Shown: positions 12,397-24,810 of the stretch, piece after piece
Layout: each line of letters opens with the position of its first letter
How positions within the stretch are numbered: position 1 is the stretch's first letter
Assembly (NCBI RefSeq): GCF_000165425.1
Contig: NW_001799630.1
Location: forward strand, 499,734-563,733
Length of the DNA stretch: 64,000 nt
Origin: Paramecium tetraurelia
Taxonomy: Eukaryota; Ciliophora; Oligohymenophorea; Peniculida; Parameciidae
Direction of reading: 5' to 3'
Notes under the pieces: generated by a model
What the model was told of the DNA's origin: nothing
Seen by the model: only the letters and a program-made list of their open reading frames with translations
Database searches by the model: none
Made by a program: the position numbers and the translations under genes

Positions 12397-13423
12397 ATGA
12401 AATCCATTTTAACACAAGCATCGAAAATTCCAAAATATTATGCAGATTTTAATACTCTTTAGCCTAAGCATTATTGGGATTATGAAAATTATAAGACTTA
12501 ATTTGGGTATATATGAGGTTAATTCAGACATCAAGATGACTATGAAATATATGAAAAGATAGGTTAAGGAAGATATTCAGAAGTATTTAAAGGAGTTTCA
12601 ATTAGAACTCATCAGAATGTCATAATCAAGGTGTTAAAGCCGAATTTGCCTGAGAAAATAAATAGAGAAATATTGGCTCTCAAAAATTTACATAAACATC
12701 CATTAATAACAGAATTATTAGATGTGGTATAAGATTACAGCAGCTTAAGACAATCTCTAATTTTTAAATAAGAAGAATGTATCAATTTGAAGGATATTCG
12801 CTATTATGATTCTTTGAAACCAATAAAGTTTTTGATAAAATGTGTTCTAGAAGCTTTAGATTACTCTCATTCAAAAGGAATTTTCCATCGCGATATCAAA
12901 CCACATAATATATTAACAAATCCTTCATTTTCTAGTAATAATGATAATTAAATTAGATTTTAAATTATTGGATTGGGGATTGGCAGAATTTTATCACCCT
13001 AATAAAGAATATAATACAAGAGTGGCATCAAGGTATTTTAAGTCTCCAGAGATATTGCTTGATGTTAGATAATATCATCATTCAATAGATTCTTGGGGAG
13101 TTGGTTGTTTGATGGCGGGTATGATATTTTAGAAAGAACCTTTTTTTGCAGGATCGAGCAATGACGACCAATTATTAAAGATTATTAATGTATTAGGATC
13201 TGATGTTTTGTATGAGTATTTGAGTAAGTGGAAAATCAACATGCCTCCAAGGTATAAGAGTATTCCTTATTCATCCCCAAAGAGATTTGAATTTTACATT
13301 AACAAAGACAACGAAAGCCTTTGCACACCTGAAGCGATAGACTTGTTGAAACAACTGCTCATTTTTGATCATTAAGAAAGAATGTTGCCTAAAGATGCAC
13401 TCTAGCATCCTTTTTTTCAATGA
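12397..13423 (+). CDS. CK2-type (casein kinase 2 alpha) protein kinase
   Basis: Ser/Thr kinase of the CK2 catalytic-subunit group. After a 21-nt intron that follows KTQFG, the frame reads [20 protein letters not shown]. Further CK2 marks are [10 protein letters not shown] (ATP-site Lys) and [13 protein letters not shown]; a 22-nt intron removes a frame break. Then come [12 protein letters not shown] (CK2 uses DWG instead of DFG), [29 protein letters not shown] and [21 protein letters not shown]. All catalytic residues are present. Length is about 325 residues, a normal CK2 core. It ends at TGA 13421-13423. The N-terminal basic substrate loop is less conserved than in animal CK2. Confidence 0.92.
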
Positions 13424-13525
13424 TTCCATAATTATAGTAGAGTAAACTTTAATTTATATTATTTATTATTGTTCTGATTAATATTGAGTAATTTTCTTAT
13501 TCTTTATACTGCAATTATAAATTTA

Positions 13526-14862
13526 ATGAAATAGTCAAAATAAACATAAAATTAAGCTCATGATGATTAATTTTCAGGCTCCAATACTCCAAATGTTCAT
13601 GGCTTGTTTTTACCATAAACGTTGACTATGGGTGTAATATATTAATAAAATGTAAGTAAATATCTGAAGACAGAAAAGGAGAAGATTAAAGACTAAAATT
13701 AATAAGGGCTTCTACTGACCCTTATGAGGCATTTAAGGATGATGATTTTTTGTATCCAACCAAAGAAGATGAAATGTCTCTTTGGCAAAAATATTCTGGA
13801 GATTATATTTAAGGAATGCCTGTATTGCCAACAGGAAAATGTAGTTTATTTTGCAACATTGTTTGTTGTTTTTACTTTCTTATTTTTGGATTAGTTTTTG
13901 TTGGAATTGCCGGTAGCATCACCGAAGTAATCATTAAATATATATCCGCAGATTAAATTAAATTATGGAAAGGAATGTGAAGGTAAATAACAATGCGTAG
14001 TTAATTTTGAAATTGAAAAAAATACATATGGACCATTCTTTTTATACTATGAATTAAATGAGTTTTATACGAGTCACTCTGAGTAAGATTGGAATTTATT
14101 AGATTAGTTTTGCATAGTCAATCAGTCCTAAACAAATGAAAGGTTATGAACTGACCGATGAAGAGTATGATGTTTATTGTCCTGATACTTAATCTTTTGA
14201 ATCTCTTTAGAGACCTGTGGGATTCAACAAAAGTTATGCCGGGTTTATGGTAGACTTGAATAAGAAAGTCAGTCCTTGTGGTGTAGCAGCTAAATTCATT
14301 TTTAATGGTATATATTTGTCTTGAAGCTAGATTCATTCCTACTTTTTGATGTTAACACTGATACTGCTACCTCTTTAGCTCTCAATTCAACTGGAATTGC
14401 TTTCTCTGTTGATTTAGAATACAAGTATTCAAGAACGTAGAATTCTTAATTTAGATAATGGTTGGATCTTGATGATGGTACCAATTCTTTATTTTCACCA
14501 TAGAAAAAATCATAAATTGGTTTAATATTCAATCTTTACCCTTGGTCAGAAAGCTATATGCTAGATATGATAATGATTTATCAAAAGGATAATATAGCAT
14601 CGTAATTTAAAATAGTAAATAATGAAATTCAGTTTTAGATTATCCCACCGATATTTTTGGAGGAGAAAAGTATCTAATAGTTACAACTCTATCTTCGTTT
14701 GGGAGCAAGAACTTCTCTTTTGGTTACTTGCTTATTGCAACTGCAGGCATTTAGCTCGTAAGTGCTATAGTTGTTTACATAAAACATAGAATTGTAGAAA
14801 AGAGAGAAAAACATGAATAAAAAATACATGCTGATTTAAAACTAAAAGAAAAATCAGATTGA
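13526..14862 (+). CDS. CDC50: CDC50/LEM3-family protein (P4-ATPase beta subunit)
   Basis: CDC50 proteins are glycosylated two-span membrane proteins that escort P4-ATPases out of the ER and support flipping. The N-terminal tail starts MKQSKQTQNQAHDDQFSG; a 23-nt intron joins it to QISEDRKGEDQRLKLIR. The first span is NIVCCFYFLIFGLVFVGIAG. Lumenal hallmarks are NTYGPFFLYYELNEFYTSH (family 'YY.L.NFY..H') and KKVSPCGVAAKFIFN (family 'PCG..A...FND'). Near the C-terminus come DIFGGEKYLIVTTLSSFGS and the second span FGYLLIATAGIQLVSAIVVY, then a Lys/Glu tail to TGA 14860-14862. One or more introns remain near 13960-14380. A P4-ATPase gene lies 1.9 kb downstream. Confidence 0.88.
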
Positions 14863-15659
14863 TAGTTTATCTAAATATGAAAGTATTTATTATAATCAAC
14901 TAAATTTTCCATTACAATATTAAAAAAACGAATGTTTGTAAAAACGCTGAATTTAATTAGATAATTAGATAGATATTAAGTAAAGTATTAACAATATTAA
15001 TAAAATTTCATTTCTCTAACAACGATTAAATTTATATAATTATGGAATGATTTAAGATAATCATAAAAATTAAAATGTTTATATGAAAACCCTTTTTTGT
15101 TTCTTTAAATTGAAATTTGCATTATTTTAATATTATATCTATATTGTTAGATAAAGTGAAATGAACTAAAATGAATAAAATAATATTAATGCGGCTGTTA
15201 AATAATTATCATTTGTTTCTTTTTATATATTGAAAAATTCTATTAAATTCAATATTAATTAATTATAATATCCACCTAATTCTCCCTTTGGTTTTGTTTA
15301 GTTTAACATCAAAATGTAAATAAAATAATTTGAATTTAAAAAAAAGTAAAATTAAACTAATAGAGAAATTTGATAAAATAAGTATTAACAATTGATAAAT
15401 TATGTAAGTTTTATAAATTTAGTATTATTTTTTAAAATCTTTTAGTAATCACAATTCGATGGTGTTATGATTTTATTTGAAATATTTTCAAATATTAAAT
15501 AATAAATTTTCTTCATATATAAAATACAGTTCTTGTGAAAATGTAAAGAATCCATATCAGGAACATTAAGTCGATATTTGGAAGCAAAATGAAAATATTA
15601 ATGGATTTTAGTTTTATTGATTAGATTGAAATCATAATATAATTAGAATTATTAATTTA
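14863..15659. other. Intergenic, AT-rich
   Basis: About 800 bases that are extremely AT-rich with long A/T runs. No coherent frame of either strand shows biased protein sequence. No RNA gene was recognised. It separates the CDC50 gene from the Wee1-like gene. Confidence 0.6.
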
Positions 15660-16720
15660 ATGTTTTCTCCGCCAAAAGTGCATCCATTTGAAGAAAATTA
15701 TATTCAGAAAGTGCTAATGGATATTGAACGCAGCCCATTATTGCAATATGAAACACCTTAGGATCTTTAGTTATTGTAAGTGATTTTGCGATGTTATTTA
15801 GTAAATCTTAAAGTTTATTATGCGATGATGATCAGTAGTCACCATTTCAGGCAGCTAGAAATCTGCCACTTTAAAGGTTCAATTCAGAGGTTTTCCATGA
15901 TTTTTCAGGGTGTCAATAGTAAATAATCGGAGACAATAATAAATTTTTGAAATAAAGAAAATTTAGACCTGATTTATCTAAATTTTCAGGGGATTTCGAA
16001 GTATTACATCAGATTGGAAGAGGTTCAAAAGGAGTAGTTTATAAAGTATTATCAAAAGTTGATGGGTTGTATTATGCAGCAAAGAAAGTGCCTTTGGAGG
16101 ATAATATTCAAACATTGACATTGGATGGGCAAGTGCAATTTAATTGCTGTTATCAGCATTAAGGATTCTTATACATTATAATGGAGCATTGTGAGTATTC
16201 TTTAAAGCAAAGATTGATGCAAAGAGTTTACGAGTCTGAAATCAGACAGATCATCGTCGATGTATGTGAGGCTCTATAGAATTTCCCTTAACCTCATTTA
16301 CATATACATGGTGGAAATGTGTTGCTAAGCAAATAAATGAAGTATAAGTTAAGTGATTATGGATATTCAAATAATACAATTCATTCAGCACCTGAGCAGA
16401 TAAAGAGCAAATTGTCTGATATTTACTAGTTGGGTATTTTGATGATGGAGTTGATGCTTGAAAAAGAGATTAGTTAAGTAAGTTCGTTGGTGTTGCAAAA
16501 GTTCGACAACTTATCTTATTATTCGGTATCATTGAAATAATAAATTAAAAAAATGGTATCAGCAATTCCTGATCATAGACCTGATATTTAATAATTGATT
16601 AATTTTGCAAAAGTGAATTTGGATTAAGAATTGACCCTACTCCAAGAATAAAATGCTGAGTTGTAAAAGTAGATAGATGAGGTTAGACCAAGGGGCAGAA
16701 AAAGAATTCATAGTGAATGA
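15660..16720 (+). CDS. Wee1/Myt1-like pseudokinase
   Basis: Starts MFSPPKVHPFEENYIQ; a 26-nt intron near 15767-15792 joins LQLL to FKSQSLL. The kinase fold is recognisable: GDFEVLHQIGRGSKGVVYKV, YYAAKKVPLED with the ATP-site Lys kept, FLYIIMEHCEYSLKQRL, and APEQIKSKLSDIYQLGILMM. This order, and the EYSL and 'SDIYQLGI' wording, fit the Wee1 group. The helix-C region is deleted to a few residues. The catalytic loop reads HLHIHGGNVLL in place of HLDIKPxN (near 16296-16325), so the catalytic Asp and Lys are lost; DFG is DYG. It ends in a coiled coil and a basic RPRGRKRIHSE tail at TGA 16718-16720. Probably regulatory. Confidence 0.8.
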
Positions 16721-16770
16721 TTTTAATTAATAGTTAATCTATATTCATAGTTTTTAAATTATTAAGTTAA

Positions 16771-19700
16771 ATGTTTAAATCCGATAGATAGAAGTACAAT
16801 AAGGAAAGAATATTTACTATAAATGCAACTGGAAGAGCAGCCAACGAAGTGTTCCCAACAAATTTCATAAAGACTTCAAAGTATAACATTGTAACTTTCT
16901 TACCATTGTCACTATTGGGTTAATTTCGGAGATATGCTAATATTTATTTTCTGTTTATTGCCATAATTCAAAGTTTCCCTATTATATCTCCTTTAAATCC
17001 AATATCGGCAATAGCTCCTTTAGTATTTGTATTGGGATTATCGATGATAAGAGAAGGTAAATTATCGTTTGATAATAAGCTATGGAGGATATAAGTAGAC
17101 ATAAATCAGATAACGAAGTTAATGCTATGGAGTGTACCAAAATAGTCAATAACAAATAAGTCAAGACAACATGGGCTGATGTAAAAGTGGGGGATATAAT
17201 GTATATATCTGAAAATGAGATGTTTCCAGCAGATATAATAGTCTTAAGTAGTTAATTTGAAAGCGGGGTCTGCTACATTGAGACTTCTTCATTGGATGGT
17301 GAAAAGAACCTCAAGCCAAAGTCTGCAATCAAGGAAACTCAAACCGTATTTGAATGTAAGGAGACCTAATCCTAGATTTAAATGAATTTTAATAGCAATT
17401 AATAATTTAAAGCTCAAGGAAATCCTCCTACACCAGCGTTAGGCGATTTCGAAGGTTCAATTCATTTCCCAAATGGATCAAAAAAGTATATATTTTATAA
17501 GTATCAAGAGTTTTGAATGGCAAATAATTGTTATTGAGAGGAGCATTTCTAAGGAACACGAAATTCATAGTAGGAGTAATAGTCTACACAGGAGAGGACA
17601 CAAAGATAATGAGAAATGCAGAACCCTCTAGAATCAAATAGAGTACTATTGAAAATACAATGAACAAATTGATATTGGGGATCCTGGGCATATAAATCAT
17701 TGCCTGTGCTTTATCAGCCATTCTGTCTTCATGGTGGTTGCACAAATCATTCAGTAAACACATTTATATCATCATAACGGAATAAAATTACACTTTGTTA
17801 TCTGCCATTGCCTTCTTTTCATTCTTCCTGCTTTATAACACTATGATACCCATATCCTTGGTTGTGTCAATGGAGTTTGTTAAGGTTTTCCAATGTTATT
17901 TCATAAATACAGATTAAGACATGTATGCTTCAAAAAGAGGTAAGTATGCTAAGGCTTAAACATCAACCATTAACGAAGAATTAGGTCAGGTGGAATACGT
18001 TTTCTCTGATAAGACTGGAACATTGACCTGTAATCAAATGGAATTTAAATATTGCATAATTGGAGACATCTTGTATGGGAAAAATGAAAAGAATATGGCT
18101 ATTCCGAATCATAACAATGTATAGCAAGATACAACTTAATTCAAACATTCAGTCTTTAATTTTTAAGATAGCACTCTAACTGGAATAATAGAAGATAATG
18201 CAGCCTATTAAAATCAATCTGAATTGCCAAGAAAATTGATCATTTAATCAAATGATAAAAATGCTACTTTAGAAATTAAAACATAAAAGTAATTGGTCCA
18301 TGAATACCTGATGCTACTCTCAAGTGCTCATGAATGTATAGCATAGAAAGACAAGAACTAATAGATTAATTATTAAGGACCTTCTCCTGATGAAATCACT
18401 TTGGTGGATGCCGCCATGAATTTGGGTTATAGATTTGAAGGATAGTCTGCAAATGAATAAGAAGTAAACAGTATTATTATAAAATAAGTTTACAATCAAA
18501 GGCAAATAAAAAAAGGTTGAACTCCTATAACAATTTGAATTTGATTCGAATAGGAAAAGAATGAGTGTGATCATTAAAGATAATGGAATTTACAAATTGT
18601 ACATCAAAGGAGCAGATAGCATCATCAAAGCCAGATTAAGACCAGATTAACCATACTTAGGATTTATTTAGAATAAATTGTCAGAGTTCAGCTCGATTGG
18701 ATTAAGAACTCTATTGATGGCAATGAAAATATTATCAGAATAGGAGTATCTTGCATTTGAGAGACAGAAGGATGCCCTTGCATCATCAGAAAAGAGAGAA
18801 TAGGAAAAGGAGGAATTGGCTAATAATTTAGAAAAAGATTTATATCTATTAGGTGCAACTGCAGTGGAGGATAAATTGTAGGATGATGTCCCAGAAACTA
18901 TTGCTGATTTACTGAAGGCAAATATTAAGGTTTGGATGCTTACAGGAGATAAATTAGAAACTGCTGAAAACATTGCTAAGAGTTGTAGACTAATTTAACA
19001 TGATTTCACGATTATGAAGTATTCTGAAACAGATCTCAACAAATTAAGAGTTTAATTGTCAGAAAATAAGTTGACTTATTAAGCTTGCATTAAAGATGGG
19101 AAAAAGAAATCAATCCTAGTTGAAGGGGAGTCTTTAGTCACACTGACAGGCAACTAATAATTAAAGAGAGAATTCACTAAAATGGCTATGGGTTGTGATA
19201 GTGTTGTGTGTTGCAGAGTTACACCAAAATAAAAGGCAGAAGTTGTACATTTGGTTAAAGATCTAAATAAAATTACTGTTGCCATTGGAGATGGTGCCAA
19301 TGATGTGAATATGATATAAGAGGCACATATTGGAATTGGATTATATGGCAATGAAGGAATGAGAGCTGTCCAAAGTAGTGATTATGCTTTAGGCGAATTT
19401 AGATTTCTGTGGAAACTCTTGTTAATTCATGGCAATTGGTCATACATTAGAATTTCAGAAATGATTCTCTACTTCTTCTACAAGAATATGATATTTACTG
19501 TCCCCTAATTTTTGTACTCCTTTTACAGTGCCTATAGTGCCTAAACCTATTTTGATGACTGGTATATCACCTTCTATAATTTGTTCTTCACTTCTCTTCC
19601 ATTAATTGCCAGAGCCACTTTGGATAGAAGTGTCTACTACAAAATTAATGTAAGAAATGAAGAATACACTGAAATTTATTAGAAGTCAACTCAGTATCTT

Positions 19701-20634
19701 AAAGGAAAATTCCCACTTCTTTATTCAGTTGGTCAGAAATAAACTATATTTACCTTATCCAATTTTATATTCTGGTGGGGCCAAGGGTTTATTCATGGCG
19801 TTTTGGTCTACTTTATCACTTATGCATGTTTCGATACAGAATTAGTTACTGTCAATGGGTAGAATGCCGGATTTGCCACTCTTTCGATTACAGCATATAC
19901 TGCAATTATATTTGTATTTCTATTCCCTTATTTAATAGATTGTCGACTTCAAAATTGCTATTTATACTAAATTTTGGACTTTTATTAATGTAATCACACT
20001 TCTCTTCTTATCTATTGGAATTTATATTGCATACTTTTTTATCTCCAATTACTTTAAGGGTACATATTCTGAATTCACTCCTGCCTACTTAATTCAATCT
20101 CCAAACTTTTACTTGATTATTGCTCTGCTTAACGTAGTTGTCTTTATTTTTGATTTGGTTATTAACACAATCATTCATGAATTTTATTCAACTGAAACTG
20201 ATAAAATTATTAAATGGAGAAGAGAGTTTAAATAATTAGCCAGGAAAGGCAATGTCCTATAAAAGATTGAAATGATGCAACAAGGAAAAAGAGAAAACGG
20301 ATAAAGAGACTGGGGCGACTCCTTTTATGAACAAATTCTAGAAGAGAGATTAAAATCAGACAGAGACTTGAATGTTATTGATGAATAATAAGACATTCTG
20401 GACTCTAAAGTTTAACAATATGTATCGTCTCCATAAAATCTCAATTATAGTGAATAGACTAATAGACAATTTCATTAAAGAGTAGAATTACAACAAATTC
20501 AGCATCCTCTATAAAATAACAATGCTTAAGTAACCAATTATCAAATGTCCTAAAAACAATAATAAAATTTTAAGAATGTTAATGAAGATAGCAGGATAAA
20601 TCATCCATAATAATAAAGAATTTATGTAAGATGA
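16771..20634 (+). CDS. P4-type ATPase, putative phospholipid flippase
   Basis: Moves phospholipids from the outer/lumenal to the cytosolic leaflet, normally together with a CDC50 subunit. The N-terminus carries the P4 hallmark [18 protein letters not shown] with [11 protein letters not shown]. The actuator loop has [12 protein letters not shown] (near 17289-17312; the family usually has DGET). The P4 span-4 motif reads [16 protein letters not shown]. The phosphorylation site is [14 protein letters not shown] (catalytic Asp 18008-18010), followed by [51 protein letters not shown] and [16 protein letters not shown] (near 19280-19325). Six C-terminal spans and a Gln-rich cytosolic tail end at TGA 20632-20634. 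Introns lie near 17055, 17488, 18470 and 19910. About 1,200 residues, normal for P4. Confidence 0.95.
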
Positions 20635-21060
20635 AAATCGATTGATATTAATTAAATTATTTATTTAGTAATTTATTAATATTATAATTATCACAATTCT
20701 AATTATAATAACCAAGAAAAGTATGAATATTAATAATTATTAACTCCAAGAATAATAATAATTCATAATTTTGGATTAATAATTCAATTAGCCTTCTGTG
20801 AGTTAATCTTTCGGTTGATTTTGCATCAAATTAGGTTTAACATTTTTATTCTTAGATTTCTATTAATAGTTAAATTTGTTGATATTTCCTATAATTAATT
20901 AGATTTATTAGATACTAATTTAATTATTCCTTAGTTTTATAGATTAAAACCATATAAATCAAGATTTTTCAATTTAACAATAAAAGCCTTACTATAGGAA
21001 ATATAAAGTAATTAAATTAAATTTAATAATGTTTATTGAGAATATATATACTATAAATTA
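20635..21060. other. Intergenic between convergent genes, AT-rich
   Basis: About 425 bases between the stops of the flippase and the DHHC gene, which point toward each other. Both 3' ends and poly(A) sites must lie here. No coding frame or structured RNA is apparent. Confidence 0.6.
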
Positions 21061-21961
21061 TCATTCCGTAAGTTATAATGTTGTTTCTGCCATTTCTCTA
21101 AAACTAGCTTTTTTATCCCAAAGATACCCATCACCTATAGGTCTTCCTATAGGTATCAACCAAAGAAGTGGATTTTTCCCAAAATAAAAGGTAAAGTTGT
21201 ACCAAAATCCTAAATTATATATTGTTAAATCGGTATGCTTATAAATAGGTAGAATTAATACATATTTTCTTTTTGTTTAAGCTTCAATCTCTAAAATCAT
21301 TTAATCTAGAGTACAAATATTAAGAGCTATCAATTTGAAATTAGTCCAAAAAAAGTAATATAAACCTAAACCATTTAAAAATTGTGAAAATGTCATTAGA
21401 AATATGAAAGCTGCCTTTACTTTACTAAAATCCAGAGAATCATTTTCCCAAATTCTATTCCAAAGAGCCTCAATATTCATTAATCCAAGTAAAGTACCTG
21501 AAAAAATCCCTATAGAACCCCAAAACAAAATGAGTAAAAAATATTTTCTATTGTATAAACCTATGCAGTTAGCCGTCCAAACGCAATGATGATCCATATT
21601 TAAAACGCATCTTTTACATTTAGAACAATGGTGAGATCTTTCTGGTCTCTTTATTCTACACTATAGACAATAGTCTCTTTATTTATTTTCATCATATTCT
21701 CCTAATGTATCTTTAGGAATAAATCCAGGGTCAATTCTTGAGGTTCTATACAGTGCCCAAAATAGCATAACAATACTAAAAGTGCCTATGCTTATATATA
21801 TCCATTCTATCAAGGTCTCTAATTATTTAAAATTCTGAAATACATTTCGATATTTATATAAAAACAAAGTACGCAAATGTAAAGTAAATGACAAGTACTA
21901 AAAAGCTCAGGATTAAAGGAAAGTATTTCTTTACATAATCAGGCATTATTTCAGCAATCAT
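21061..21961 (-). CDS. DHHC-type palmitoyltransferase
   Basis: Attaches palmitate to Cys of membrane and signalling proteins at the ER, Golgi or plasma membrane. Start [16 protein letters not shown] is followed by a first span; a 31-nt intron joins FAYF to NFKQLETLIEW, and a second span follows. The catalytic Cys-rich domain reads [20 protein letters not shown] then [17 protein letters not shown] (DHHC codons near 21585-21597), the two zinc knuckles and catalytic Cys of the family. Two more spans follow. The end contains [18 protein letters not shown], like the family's conserved C-terminal 'N..FG.NP..W..P'. It stops at TGA 21061-21063. Size about 290 residues, the small DHHC class. Confidence 0.93.
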
Positions 21962-22071
21962 TAAAATAAATTATATTATTTTCAAGAGTATAATGAAATT
22001 ATATTGTAATGACTATCGAATCTTAAATAACTAAAATGATATTGTAGTGTTAGTTTATACACTATGAATAA

Positions 22072-23736
22072 TCATAATTAACTCAAACTTCTTAATTGAT
22101 CTAAGTACTGTGATGGACTTAATATTTAAGTGGACCCTATGAATACCTACTTTAACTTATTGGAGTAATAATTTCTTATCGCACAAACTTCAGAGTGACT
22201 GATTCCTCCTAAGATAAAAATGCATACACTGATTTATTCTACTTATTCTTCCTTCTTTGATCTCAAACTTTGTTAAGCATTTGCATATTTTTAACTTGAA
22301 TTTTAACCATATAGTGTAACTGTATTAAATTTGTTTTCATTCAAGAGATCATTCAACAGTTTTTCAATTTCAGGAGTATGTCTTTGTAGTTCTAAAGTCA
22401 TTTGACTTAATTTTTATTTAGCAAGCAATCTTGATTCTTTGTTGATGTTTTTAGTTATTCTGTTCGACTTCATTTTATCAAAATCAAACCCCAGTTTCTA
22501 TAAACCATAAAATGGTTTCAAATCTGTAATTTTTTCGAGTATCTATTTCCGTTCATATTCTGGCATTTAAACAGTAAGTAAAATTATTAGAACTAATCGA
22601 ATTTTATCAGTATCTTAAATGATTTTCGATTGCAACATAAATAATACTTCCTAATAGAGTTAATCTGATTTTGTTTGATTTCCTTATTTTGTAGTACCAG
22701 TTGCTAGTGCTTATTCTAATTCTCCTAAATCTTTGAGTCCTTTGGTTTCGAATTGCTTCCAAATTTAATCAATTTAGTTCATATGGAAAGTGAAGTCTTT
22801 TAATTAGCTATTGTAATTGGGCATTGAATTCATGATTTCTTGCATCTTTTGTGTATCCAATTCCTTAAAATCTCCTTTATGGATTAAAGCTGATGGATTC
22901 GTATTCACCATCTTTTGGAACTCTTAAGGTATGCCTTCTAAAGCATAGGCAATATGTTTGTATCGATATTTTTGATAAACACTATCTTCACATTCAAAAG
23001 GAGAAAAAGTCTAAGGCAGTAGATCGACAACCAGAGATTCGTAATGAAAATCATGCAATAATGGAGTAAGTAGATCAAAAGTACGATCCAGGATTAAGAA
23101 ATGCAATTCTCCTCCACCATCATCTTTAACAATTTGATTGGTTCTTTCCCAATTCTCTAGCAATCTTGGAAGATAATTAGTAAACAATTATGCGAATTAA
23201 TTGGTATTAATGGTGGACAATTTTACACATTAGAAAGGTCGCATGGAGGGCAAGGAAGATAAAAATAATTAAACAACCTGCACTAGATCATCAAAGTGTA
23301 TTTGTGGAATTTAAAAATGGAAAGCATTCTCTTCAAGAAAGTAAAGATGATGGTTAAACTCTTTAATTTATATAATACGATTAGCCAAATTTGATTTGCA
23401 TATCTACTCTAATAACCTTTAAGGTAAATTGTAAGAAAATATTACATTAATTTTTCTATACATTTATTGTTCTTTAAAATCGTTTATAAGCCTATTTACT
23501 GAATCATCTGAAGGTGTTATGAAATAGAAGGCATCATGTTTTGGATATGGTTTGCGTTGCAATTCCAATTTTTCGATTGTCGATACTCCCATGTCTATTA
23601 GATCTTTGAGTTTCATCATTGAACTTAAAATTTTGGCTGAAGTTGAATCCAAAATCATTATTAGGCATCTTTCAGGATTTCTTTATTTGATTGCATGAAC
23701 TAAATCGCAAAATCTATTTCTGGCATTTTATTTCAT
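22072..23736 (-). CDS. Sec1/Munc18-family vesicle fusion regulator
   Basis: SM proteins clasp SNARE bundles and are needed for membrane fusion. From ATG 23736 the frame is almost uninterrupted. It reads MILDSTSAKILSSMMKLKDL, GVSTIEKLELQRKPYPKHDA and FYFITPSDDSVNRLINDF, matching the Sec1 domain-1 pattern 'LD..st.il.....dl...gv..ve.l...R.p.p...aiYfi.Pt..sv..li.Df'. Domain 2/3 has FLILDRTFDLLTPLLHDFHY with ESLVVDLL, the SM hallmark 'DR..D..tPllH...Y'. The C-terminus shows IFILGGISHSEVCAIR, the usual 'f..GG.t..E'. It ends at TGA 22072-22074. About 550 residues, slightly short. Which SM subgroup (Sec1, Vps45, Sly1) cannot be settled by eye; Sec1/Munc18 reads best. Confidence 0.88.
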
Positions 23737-23878
23737 CTATAAATTTAATTGAGAATTAATATAAACACCATTAATAATCATTCTCAAAATTAGGTGAACA
23801 AATGGCAAAATAGACTCGGTTCAGAATCTAATATATTTCATATGATTATATTTAGAAAATAGAAATTTGGTATACTCC

Positions 23879-24810
23879 TCAAATAAGTTAAATATGATCA
23901 AAATATGCAATCGCGTCTACAATTGAATATCCTTTAGCTGTATTAAGTTCACCCCCTTTTTCTTGATGATTTCCATATTCATCAACCTATATTGTATAGC
24001 CCTCGTTGATTATTTTTGTACGTACTGATTCTCCCTCTAGATAATCATCATGTAAGTAGTCATGATATCCATTTTCTAGATAAGCAATTGCTTTAATTCT
24101 TAAGTCTATAGCGTCTTTCACTTAAAATAATTATAAACATTACGCTTTTACAATTATGAGATCATTTTGTCTCTATTCTCCTAATCTTCTTTAGATAACT
24201 AATTAACTTAATTTTATTGATTGATATTGCTTAATGATCGTACTTGATATTTTATATTTTCTTTTCTCTAGTAAGCCATAACTATTTTTTCTTTTAGTTG
24301 TTATTCGTTTTGAGATGCTATTCTCATTTTCTCAAACACATTATTAACTTCATATCTCAACTATTCAGAATGACTTTTAGCTTATGATTAATCATTCTAT
24401 TATTAACCATTTTGATTCATTTAAGAATTTTGTTCTGGCATTATACAATATTAATCATTCAGAAGTTCAATATTATAAGATTATAATTTCTCTTAATTCT
24501 GTTTGATACACATCTTACAATAAAGTTCTTGACTATCAAATTGTGACTCCCCTTCACTCAATAGTTTCTTAGTCATGATAAATTCATAAAGATAGCCATG
24601 TTCCTCACAAAAATTTTCACATCCTTAAGTTAAATCTAGCATCTCTTTCAATTAGTTTATATTTTTTCCATCCACGTAATGGTTTTTAAGGACATTCACG
24701 AATTTGTTCTCTTGGCAACAGCATTTGCTAGAATCTTATCCAAGCGTTCTTCCTGCACATCCTCTACATATTAATGACCTTTTTTCATTTTCTTCATATT
24801 GGACATGCAT
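23879..24810 (-). CDS. Cys-rich N-terminus plus coiled coil, unknown protein
   Basis: Starts MHVQYEENEKRSLICRGCAG followed by SSKCCCQENKF. Further Cys/His follow (GCENFCEEHGY, ELYCKMCIKQ), spaced like a two-part zinc-binding module of the B-box/TRIM style (inference). A Gln/Asn-rich linker and a coiled coil follow (EVNNVFEKMRIASQNEQQLK onward). A 29-nt intron near 24095-24123 joins QK to HAIDLRIKAIAYLENG. The C-terminus is charged and ends at TGA 23879-23881. It sits 142 bases upstream of the Sec1 gene on the same strand. No known family is claimed. Confidence 0.7.
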
